Position numbers and translations under genes: made by a program. From NCBI GenBank assembly GCA_947088195.1, contig CAMUFS010000097.1:1-9672 (forward strand): a stretch of 9,672 bases of DNA. The letters are read 5' to 3'. The notes under the pieces were generated by a model. That model was not told where the DNA came from, searched no databases, and worked only from the letters and a program-made list of their open reading frames with translations. Below are positions 1-5,229 of the stretch, in pieces; within the stretch, counting starts at the first letter, position 1, and each line of letters starts with the position of its first letter. Source of the stretch: an uncultured Clostridia bacterium (GTDB taxonomy: Bacteria > Bacillota > Clostridia > Lachnospirales > Lachnospiraceae).

Positions 1-34
1 GAATATTTATTATAAATTGAGAAAGAAATATTTG

Positions 35-60
35 AGATTTCTATAAATTTACCGAAATCT
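35..60 (-). terminator. possible weak hairpin terminator after the patatin gene
   Basis: On the minus strand a 7-base stem AGATTTC / GAAATCT encloses a 12-base loop, and the patatin stop codon lies inside the loop. The hairpin is followed by a T-rich but interrupted tract (CAAATATTTCTTTCTC). The stem is short and AT-rich and there is no clean run of U, so this is only a candidate for the end of the operon. The remaining bases to the window edge (1-34) are AT-rich and show nothing else. Confidence 0.3.
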
Positions 61-1008
61 TCTTTTCCATCCTTCAAAGTTCCATTCATTTAAAAATTTC
101 TCTGCCGCTTTCCAGCCATTTTCAAACAATGCCTGACTGTCTTTTTTGCTAATATTGAAATCTACCGCATTAATTTTATGTCTCTCTTCCTTAAATCCCA
201 CAGCAGTAGAAATCCGAATTGTTCTCTCAAAATCTCCTTCTATCAAATGATTGTGATCGACAGCATCCAGACAAGTGGATACAATCGCTTTTAGATAATC
301 TACAAGATTGGCTTTTGCCTGACAGATATTACATTTGCAGGTTTCTTCTTCATCTATAAATTTAAATCCAAACGTCGGTCTTTTTGGTAGATGTTCTCCA
401 TCGTCTAACAGCCATACTGGATAGTTACTTAAAAGACCTCCATCCACAATAATGTGGACTTTTCCATGTCGATCCTTCCATTGTACTGGCTCAAAAAAGA
501 CCGGAATACTGACACTCATTCGCACTGCTGCCGCAACGGAAAATGCTTCTCTTTGTATTCCAAATTCTTCCAAATCATCTGGAAAAACCAAAAGGCGCTT
601 CTCTGTCAGATCACTTGCTGTAATTTTTAATTTTTTTCCATTCTTTCTCAGATCGTCAAAATTTTTAATATTCTTTTGTGCCAGCAGCCCTTCCATCCAA
701 GCTTCCAAATACTCTGTATCGTAAATGCCAAGACTGATTAATAAGGAAAATGCTTTTCCCACCACACCAAAATAATCCGGCAAATCCATTCCCTTAAATT
801 TCATATAATCCAATGCTTCCAGCTCTTTTTTTAGCTCCGCACCAGTATAACCCGCCGCAAGAAGCGCCGCTACCATTGCGCCAGCAGATGATCCCGCTGT
901 ATCGACAAATTCATATCCCGCTTTCTCCAATCTGCACACAGCTCCCACATGACCGATTCCTCGGACACCGCCTCCTTCAAAAACTGCATTGCATTTTTTT
1001 AATGCCAT
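49..1008 (-). CDS. patatin-like phospholipase family protein
   Basis: A 319-residue predicted serine lipid acyl hydrolase of the patatin family. All three family motifs are visible: the glycine-rich oxyanion hole GGGVRG (residues 12-17), the nucleophile elbow GSSAG (39-43, Ser41 catalytic), and the catalytic Asp in DGG (189-191). The Ser-Asp dyad is therefore intact and the enzyme is probably active on phospholipid or another acyl ester. No signal peptide or clear membrane segment is present, so a cytoplasmic or peripheral location is likely. After the Asp motif comes an unusual CxCxxC cluster (Cys224, 226, 229), which might bind a metal or form a disulfide. The ATG at 1008 is preceded by GCAGGAG about 11 bases upstream, and no better in-frame start exists nearby. 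It begins 30 bases after the sensor kinase stop, so co-transcription with the ABC/two-component genes is likely. The substrate is unknown. Confidence 0.93.
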   Translation of the reverse strand: MALKKCNAVFEGGGVRGIGHVGAVCRLEKAGYEFVDTAGSSAGAMVAALLAAGYTGAELKKELEALDYMKFKGMDLPDYFGVVGKAFSLLISLGIYDTEYLEAWMEGLLAQKNIKNFDDLRKNGKKLKITASDLTEKRLLVFPDDLEEFGIQREAFSVAAAVRMSVSIPVFFEPVQWKDRHGKVHIIVDGGLLSNYPVWLLDDGEHLPKRPTFGFKFIDEEETCKCNICQAKANLVDYLKAIVSTCLDAVDHNHLIEGDFERTIRISTAVGFKEERHKINAVDFNISKKDSQALFENGWKAAEKFLNEWNFEGWKRRFR

Positions 1009-1026
1009 TCCACACCAAGCTCCTGC

Positions 1027-1048
1027 ATAACATAATTGTTATATTATA
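1027..1048 (-). promoter_or_regulatory. TATAAT box and adjoining dyad before the patatin gene (candidate only)
   Basis: A perfect -10-like TATAAT (1048-1043) overlaps the last codons of the sensor kinase. It is followed directly by the dyad ATAACA-ATTA-TGTTAT (1042-1027), just before the patatin ribosome binding site. No recognisable -35 hexamer lies 15-18 bases upstream of the box, so an independent promoter is weakly supported. The dyad could be an operator or a small hairpin, or may be chance in AT-rich sequence. Confidence 0.25.
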
Positions 1049-1932
1049 TGCTGAAATCGAAGATAAACCCTAAGCTTTCCATCTTTATATTGTGCTTCTA
1101 TGCTCCCCTCCATCTGTTCCATCAGCGTTCGTGCAATCGACAGCCCCAACCCTGTCGATCCTCTTCCTGCCTCCACCGTATAAAAGCGATCAAATAACCT
1201 GCCAACCAAAACTTCATTCAACCCAGAAGCTGTATTCACAAACGCAATCTCCCCATTCTCTAGCAATATCACTTCTAGATCTCCATCACTATATTTCAGC
1301 GCATTACTCAGAAGATTAGAAAAGACACGAGATAATAATTTTCTATCAAGCAATCGCACTACCTTACTTTCTGGCATTTGAATCTTAGGTACAATATTTC
1401 TCTGCTTTAATGCGACATAATATCCGGCAATGCTTTCCTCCAATATATCATTAAGAGCCACAGACTCCTTTTTTATCTCCACAGCAGATAAAATAATAGA
1501 ATATCCAAATAATTCCTCTGTAAGCTGCTTTAGCACTATGACACGATTTTCTATTACAGATAAATATCTTTTCGCATCTGCTTTAAGCTCCTCCCTTTTT
1601 AGTAAATCCAGATACCCGCAGATTGCTGTAAGCGGTGTGCGCAGATCATGAGAAATATTCATAATGGCATGCTTAAGCTCTGTATCCCCCTGATAAAACC
1701 GATGTCGTTCCCTGCGCAATTTACGAAGCTGCTTATTGATACTGTCCGCCAGAAAAAGCATTTCCTTGTCACGGCAGGACAGATCAAGCAGCGTATTTGA
1801 GCCAGTTGCCATTCTATCAGCAAAGCCTTCTGCTAACTCTCTTGCAGCTTTGCGAAGCAGATAGAGCTTTATCACTAGAGCTATTATAAAAACTAGAAGA
1901 ATACCAAGCAAAGCCCACAGCCAAATCTCCAT
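1039..1932 (-). CDS. sensor histidine kinase with a single N-terminal membrane segment
   Basis: A 297-residue histidine kinase. A single hydrophobic segment (about residues 3-26) anchors it, and there is essentially no extracellular sensor domain. A charged, probably helical linker (27-90) leads to the HisKA dimerisation helix with the phospho-acceptor His95 in NISHDLRTPLTA. The HATPase domain follows with an N-box (FSNLLSNALKYS, Asn206 and Asn210) and a G2 box (GSTGLGLSIA, 258-267). The usual G1 box DxGxG is replaced by NTASGL (233-238), a variant I associate with this type of small Firmicutes kinase, so it need not mean loss of activity. It starts 9 bases after the permease stop, with AGGGGA as the ribosome binding site. 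Lacking a sensor domain, it may read the state of the membrane or of the adjacent ABC transporter. The partner is very probably the OmpR-type regulator encoded three genes upstream. Confidence 0.93.
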   Translation of the reverse strand: MEIWLWALLGILLVFIIALVIKLYLLRKAARELAEGFADRMATGSNTLLDLSCRDKEMLFLADSINKQLRKLRRERHRFYQGDTELKHAIMNISHDLRTPLTAICGYLDLLKREELKADAKRYLSVIENRVIVLKQLTEELFGYSIILSAVEIKKESVALNDILEESIAGYYVALKQRNIVPKIQMPESKVVRLLDRKLLSRVFSNLLSNALKYSDGDLEVILLENGEIAFVNTASGLNEVLVGRLFDRFYTVEAGRGSTGLGLSIARTLMEQMEGSIEAQYKDGKLRVYLRFQHII

Positions 1933-1941
1933 ATTTCCCCT

Positions 1942-2769
1942 TTACCTTAAATCCTTTTTTTCAAAAAGCCATATTCCTATCATGGTAAACAATACACTCT
2001 CCAATATAGAAAACAATGCCATGCGAAATGGATGCATGACAGCCCCATCCACTATCATAAGCCCCTGCCCAAATGGAAGAATATCCATAAAAAGTTCATA
2101 TATGGCGCGCACCTCTGGTTTTAGATAGAGAGGATTTGACCATCCATCCATATGCTGTGTCCCATCTGCCGAGATAACAATTCCGCTGATAAACTCCGGC
2201 TCTTGCAGTCTGGCTAATAAAATCCCTGCCACAATCGTTCCCACTACTACGAGTAATAGACAAAGTATCCCATTGACAGAACGACTTGTGATCACCATCG
2301 ACATCATAGTAAACAGCGCCGCATATAAAATTGTGAGCAGCAGTCCCATTCCAGCAAGCATCGCTACTATCAAAGGAGAATTTTTAAAAAATCCAAACAT
2401 GGGGATTCCAATAATACTGATGGTCAGAATACATATCAGATCAAAAAACAGCCCTGACGCCACACAGCACAGAAAATTTGCCAGATAGATGCTATATCTG
2501 GAATGACCAACTATCAATTTGTTGCGCACCGTCCCATCACTGTACTCTGTTCCGAGAAATAAACTAGAAAAAATGGCAAGCATACATCCTGTCAACACAG
2601 CAAAGGACAAAAATAACTTATCAAATACAATCGTTGCATTAAAATTTCGTTTTATACTATATTGATTTATACATACTGCCACAGTAAGAATTACTGCACA
2701 AATAATACAACACCAAAATACCTTATTTTTTCGAACTCGCACAAGACCTGAATGGATTAATTTACTCAT
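1942..2769 (-). CDS. ABC-2 type transporter permease (LanE/BcrB-like)
   Basis: A 275-residue integral membrane protein with about six predicted membrane segments (roughly residues 17-36, 52-72, 96-120, 131-157, 165-187 and 249-269). The cytoplasmic stretch EYSDGTVRNKL (75-85) after the second segment is typical of ABC-2 permeases that work with BcrA- or LanF-type ATPases. The long loop between segments five and six (about 188-248) probably faces outside. It starts 8 bases after the ATPase stop, and its ribosome binding site TAGGAG overlaps that stop codon, so translation is probably coupled. With the ATPase it should form a transporter. A single permease gene, not a LanEG pair, suggests a homodimeric membrane part. 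A role in removing peptide antibiotics from the membrane is inferred from the neighbours and not shown by this sequence alone. Confidence 0.88.
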   Translation of the reverse strand: MSKLIHSGLVRVRKNKVFWCCIICAVILTVAVCINQYSIKRNFNATIVFDKLFLSFAVLTGCMLAIFSSLFLGTEYSDGTVRNKLIVGHSRYSIYLANFLCCVASGLFFDLICILTISIIGIPMFGFFKNSPLIVAMLAGMGLLLTILYAALFTMMSMVITSRSVNGILCLLLVVVGTIVAGILLARLQEPEFISGIVISADGTQHMDGWSNPLYLKPEVRAIYELFMDILPFGQGLMIVDGAVMHPFRMALFSILESVLFTMIGIWLFEKKDLR

Positions 2770-2777
2770 ATTGACTC

Positions 2778-3686
2778 CTATCTGCCACCCTCTATTAAAT
2801 TGATATAGTAGCTCTCCAGCGTCTCATCTCTCTCCTGAACAGAAATCACATCACAGCCCTCCTTGGCAAGTGCCAGAGTGAGACGAGAAATATTAATTTT
2901 CTCAAATATATCTGCAAAAACATCTGAAATAATCTGATATTCTACTTTCATATTATCAAGCACGCGGGCGAGCACTGCTGTGTCTGTCACTTCCACCCTC
3001 ACACATTTTCTGCACGCTAAAACAAGCTCTTCGGCACTTAGCTCCTTGACAATATGTCCTTTATCAATAAATCCATAGTGCGTAGCAAGCTTCGCAAGTT
3101 CATCCAAAATATGGCTAGAAATCAATACTGTGATCTGTCTCTCTCTATTCAATTTTAAGATAAGCTCCCGAATCTCAATAATCCCCTGTGGATCAAGTCC
3201 ATTGGTAGGCTCGTCCAGCACCAAAAAATCTGGATCACCTGCCAAGGCCACAGCAATGCCAAGTCGCTGGCGCATACCAAGTGAAAAATTCTTTGCCTTC
3301 TTCTTGCCTGTATCTGAAAGCCCCACCAAATCCAAAAGCTCCTCAATGCCATCGAAGGACGGCAGCCCCAACACCCGATATTGCTCTCTCATATTATCCT
3401 GTGCTGTCATATCTTGATAGATAGATGGTGTTTCCACCACTGCCCCCATCCGCCTGCGAGCTTTTCTAATCTCCTTTTTTCTGTCACCTATGCCATATAA
3501 AGCATATTCTCCTGCATAATTTCGCAATAAGCCACAAATTAAGCGGATAAGTGTCGTCTTTCCCGCACCATTTTTCCCAACAAAGCCATAGATTGCCCCC
3601 TGTGGTACATGCATGGAGCAATTCTGTAAAGCATGAAAATTTCCATAGCTCTTTGAAAGGCTGTTCGTTGTCAGAACATAATCCAT
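2778..3686 (-). CDS. ABC transporter ATP-binding protein (BcrA/LanF-like, E-loop variant)
   Basis: A 302-residue ATPase subunit. Motifs in order are Walker A GKNGAGKTT (37-45), the Q-loop region VVETPSIYQD with Glu85 where Gln is usual, signature FSLGMRQR (134-141), Walker B FLVLDE (154-159) and H-loop His192 in ISSHIL. About 100 further residues form an accessory C-terminal region. The Glu ('E-loop') is known from LanF proteins of lantibiotic immunity transporters, and the overall form matches the bacitracin-resistance BcrA type. Start choice: an ATG at 3695 abuts the AAAGGAGG ribosome binding site (3703-3696) with no spacer. The in-frame ATG at 3686 has a 9-base spacer and is preferred, which drops three residues. 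It is first of a tight run with the permease and kinase, behind its own candidate promoter. Its likely job is to energise export or detachment of a membrane-active peptide. Confidence 0.93.
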   Translation of the reverse strand: MDYVLTTNSLSKSYGNFHALQNCSMHVPQGAIYGFVGKNGAGKTTLIRLICGLLRNYAGEYALYGIGDRKKEIRKARRRMGAVVETPSIYQDMTAQDNMREQYRVLGLPSFDGIEELLDLVGLSDTGKKKAKNFSLGMRQRLGIAVALAGDPDFLVLDEPTNGLDPQGIIEIRELILKLNRERQITVLISSHILDELAKLATHYGFIDKGHIVKELSAEELVLACRKCVRVEVTDTAVLARVLDNMKVEYQIISDVFADIFEKINISRLTLALAKEGCDVISVQERDETLESYYINLIEGGR

Positions 3687-3695
3687 ATTAAACAT

Positions 3696-3703
3696 CCTCC
3701 TTT
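3696..3703 (-). promoter_or_regulatory. ribosome binding site that decides the ATPase start
   Basis: AAAGGAGG lies directly against an ATG (3695-3693) but 9 bases before a second in-frame ATG (3686-3684). Normal spacing needs several bases between the two elements, so initiation at 3686 is favoured. Confidence 0.7.
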
Positions 3704-3716
3704 ATCTGATACACAT

Positions 3717-3772
3717 ATCATAACAGCCTTTTGTTAAGAAAACGGTTAAGATCACAGTAAAGAAATGGTTAA
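3717..3772 (-). promoter_or_regulatory. candidate activator-dependent promoter with four TTAACN direct repeats
   Basis: Reading the minus strand, four related hexamers follow each other: TTAACC (3772-3767), TTTACT (3761-3756), TTAACC (3749-3744) and TTAACA (3737-3732). Their starts are spaced 11, 12 and 12 bases. Nine bases after the last repeat comes a TATGAT -10 box (3722-3717, five of six matches to consensus), and no -35 hexamer resembling TTGACA is present at the right distance. PhoB/PhoP/OmpR-type regulators bind head-to-tail repeats with about one helical turn spacing, just upstream of a -10 box, in place of a -35. The site should therefore drive the ATPase, permease, kinase and perhaps the patatin gene, under the regulator encoded immediately upstream. 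The repeats and spacing are read directly; the regulatory role is inferred. Confidence 0.6.
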
Positions 3773-3780
3773 GCTTCTTC

Positions 3781-4458
3781 CTACCCTCTCATCATCTTAA
3801 ATCCAATTCCCCACACCGCCTCAATATATTCCTTCCCCGAACTGTCACGAAGCTTTTTTCTCAAATTACTCACATGAACCTTCAAGGAATTTTCAAGACA
3901 ATCTGGGGTATCCTCACGGATCCGTTCAAGCAAAATCGCTTTTGTTATCACCTGTGATGGATTTTGCATCAACAATTTTAATATAGCATATTCTGTTCTT
4001 GTCAATTTAACAGAAGCTCCATTGACCCAGACAGCATGTTGTTCTAAATCCATTTTTATCTCTTCAAATATAAGGCTTTTCTTGCGCTCTCCATCCCCCG
4101 CTTCCACCTTTCGAAGCTGCACAACAATTCTTGCAAGGAGCTCCTTGTTGTCAAAAGGCTTTGTCACATAATCCGCCGCCCCTCCTAGCAGAAGCTCCAC
4201 CTTATTATCTATATCAATCTTAGCACTGATCACAATAACTGGAATACCACAAAGCCTTGGAAGCACTTCCTCCCCGCTCAGTCCCGGCAGCATCAGATCC
4301 AAAAGCACCAAATCTGGCCTTGTATTCGAAAGCAGCAAAAGCACCTCTGTGCCGGAATAGGCACGATATACCTGATACCCCTCCCGTGTCAGAAGCTCCT
4401 CCAGCATATCACCAATATAAACATCATCATCAACCACCCATATCTGTTTCCCAGCCAT
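3781..4458 (-). CDS. OmpR/PhoB-family response regulator transcription factor
   Basis: A 225-residue two-component regulator. The receiver domain (about residues 4-115) has the acidic cluster Asp10-Asp11-Asp12, the phospho-acceptor Asp54 in LVLLDLMLPG, Ser78 in VIVISAK and Lys100 in VTKPF, so all switch residues are present. The C-terminal winged-helix DNA-binding domain (about 128-222) includes LTRTEYAILKLLMQNP and HVSNLRKKL, with the final EAVWGIGFKM wing. It lies upstream of an ATPase, a permease and a histidine kinase, all on the same strand, and is the likely partner of that kinase. The 85-base gap after it contains direct repeats suited to a regulator of this class. The ATG at 4458 is the only workable start because an in-frame TGA lies at 4470-4468. 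The nearest AGGAG is 14 bases away, an unusually long spacer, and an out-of-frame ATG is better placed. The promoter of this gene is not evident. Confidence 0.95.
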   Translation of the reverse strand: MAGKQIWVVDDDVYIGDMLEELLTREGYQVYRAYSGTEVLLLLSNTRPDLVLLDLMLPGLSGEEVLPRLCGIPVIVISAKIDIDNKVELLLGGAADYVTKPFDNKELLARIVVQLRKVEAGDGERKKSLIFEEIKMDLEQHAVWVNGASVKLTRTEYAILKLLMQNPSQVITKAILLERIREDTPDCLENSLKVHVSNLRKKLRDSSGKEYIEAVWGIGFKMMRG

Positions 4459-4471
4459 AGTGGAATATCAT
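4430..4471 (-). other. 13-codon out-of-frame mini-ORF overlapping the regulator start
   Basis: An ATG at 4471-4469 sits 6 bases after AAGGAG (4483-4478), an ideal spacing. It opens a frame of 13 sense codons ending in TGA at 4432-4430, overlapping the first nine codons of the response regulator in another frame. It may be chance, or it may compete with or feed ribosomes to the regulator start, whose own Shine-Dalgarno spacing is long. The reading is certain; function is speculative. Confidence 0.3.
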
Positions 4472-4488
4472 ACTCCTCTCCTTCTATA

Positions 4489-4503
4489 TTGCATATTTTG
4501 CAA
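4489..4503 (-). repeat. short dyad TTGCA-N5-TGCAA between recombinase and regulator
   Basis: A 15-base inverted repeat with perfect 5-base arms lies 7 bases beyond the recombinase stop codon and a few bases before the regulator's ribosome binding site. It could be an operator, part of a recombinase crossover site, or chance in AT-rich DNA. It has no run of T after it, so it is not a terminator. No second copy was noticed elsewhere in the window. Confidence 0.35.
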
Positions 4504-4510
4504 ACCTTTC

Positions 4511-5158
4511 TTATTTTGCCTTTTTATAAGGATACCCCTTCTGATTCATGGATATAAAAGGTAATCCTGTTCGTTTTGCATGTCGATACACAGTTGCGAT
4601 ATGTACACCGCCCAGATGATCGGTAAGCTCCTTCCCTGTTATCTCCTTGCGCCGCCATTTAAAATACCACTCTTCAAAATCCTCTGGCATGGAAGCTTCC
4701 TCTCTTCCAAAGCGCACACCGCGCGATTTTGCTGCCGCGATTCCCTCGGTCTGTCTCTGGCGGATATTTTCCCTCTCATTTTGTGCCACATAAGACAAAA
4801 CCTGAAGAACAATATCCGCAATTAACGTGCCTGTCAGATCTCGGCTGCTGCTTGTGTCCAAAAGCGGCATGTCCAGCACGCGGATGTCCGCGCGGATCTC
4901 TTTTGTGATAATTCTCCATTGCTCCAATATTTCCTCATAATTGCGCCCCAGCCGATCAATACTCTTAATAATTAAAAGATCGCCCGGCTTCAGCTTTTTT
5001 ATCAGCCTTCTATAAGCCGGACGATTAAAATCTTTTCCGCTCTGCTTGTCCACAAACAAATTTTTCCTTGGAATCTTGCAGATTGACAGGGCAATTATCT
5101 GCCTGTCCTCATTTTGTTCTCTTGTCGATACACGAATATAACCGTAAATCTGTGACAT
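4511..5158 (-). CDS. small serine recombinase (resolvase/invertase family)
   Basis: A 215-residue site-specific recombinase that would cut and rejoin DNA through a phosphoserine link. The catalytic domain has Arg9 and nucleophile Ser11 in YGYIRVSTREQ, Arg46 in DFNRP, and Asp68, Arg69 and Arg72 in IDRLGRNY, which correspond to the active-site residues of gamma-delta resolvase. The long helix NERENIRQRQTEGIAAAKSR (128-147) is the usual dimer/linker helix, and a C-terminal helix-turn-helix (about 171-196) binds DNA. Length is normal for the resolvase/invertase group, so it appears intact. Start choice: a GTG at 5176 overlaps the GGAGG ribosome binding site (5174-5170). The ATG at 5158 is correctly placed after it and gives the expected N-terminus. 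It stands alone, with no transposase or other mobile gene nearby, between an exporter pair and a two-component/ABC module. Its target site and role are unknown; it may be a remnant or a local DNA switch. Confidence 0.93.
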   Translation of the reverse strand: MSQIYGYIRVSTREQNEDRQIIALSICKIPRKNLFVDKQSGKDFNRPAYRRLIKKLKPGDLLIIKSIDRLGRNYEEILEQWRIITKEIRADIRVLDMPLLDTSSSRDLTGTLIADIVLQVLSYVAQNERENIRQRQTEGIAAAKSRGVRFGREEASMPEDFEEWYFKWRRKEITGKELTDHLGGVHIATVYRHAKRTGLPFISMNQKGYPYKKAK

Positions 5159-5174
5159 TTTTTCCTTTACCTCC
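5159..5174 (-). promoter_or_regulatory. ribosome binding site that decides the recombinase start
   Basis: GGAGG (5174-5170), followed by AAAGGA (5168-5163), precedes the ATG at 5158. An upstream in-frame GTG (5176-5174) shares its last base with the GGAGG and has no Shine-Dalgarno of its own, so the ATG is preferred. Confidence 0.7.
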
Positions 5175-5203
5175 ACAATGTATTTCTATTTTTATTGTAA
5201 AGG

Positions 5204-5225
5204 TTTTCTGTCAGAAACAGGAAAA
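5204..5225 (-). terminator. imperfect hairpin between exporter and recombinase genes
   Basis: An inverted repeat TTTTC(C)TGT / ACAGAAAA, with one bulged base and a 5-base loop, lies 4 bases after the exporter stop codon. On the minus strand it is not followed by a T run (CCTTTACAAT comes next), whereas the plus strand has TTTTC after it. It may attenuate read-through from the exporter genes, but it is a poor intrinsic terminator in the direction of the genes. A TACAAT at 5199-5194 could be a -10 box for the recombinase, but no -35 accompanies it. Confidence 0.3.
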
Positions 5226-5229
5226 TTTT

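Noticed and set aside
49..1008. Patatin as an anti-phage (CapV-type, CBASS) effector
   Set aside because: No nucleotide cyclase or other CBASS gene lies nearby; the neighbours are a two-component/ABC module.
3155..3352. A 65-codon minus-strand frame inside the ABC ATPase gene
   Set aside because: Out-of-frame reading of a conserved Walker B/signature region; a shadow frame.
3687..3695. ATPase start at ATG 3695
   Set aside because: The ribosome binding site abuts it with no spacer, and the in-frame ATG nine bases later is correctly spaced.
4511..5158. Recombinase as part of a Tn3-like transposon or integrative element
   Set aside because: No transposase, terminal inverted repeats, relaxase or other mobile gene is seen within the window; only the recombinase itself supports mobility.
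5159..5176. Recombinase start at GTG 5176
   Set aside because: It overlaps the GGAGG ribosome binding site, which is correctly spaced for the ATG at 5158. The six added residues have no counterpart in the usual recombinase N-terminus.
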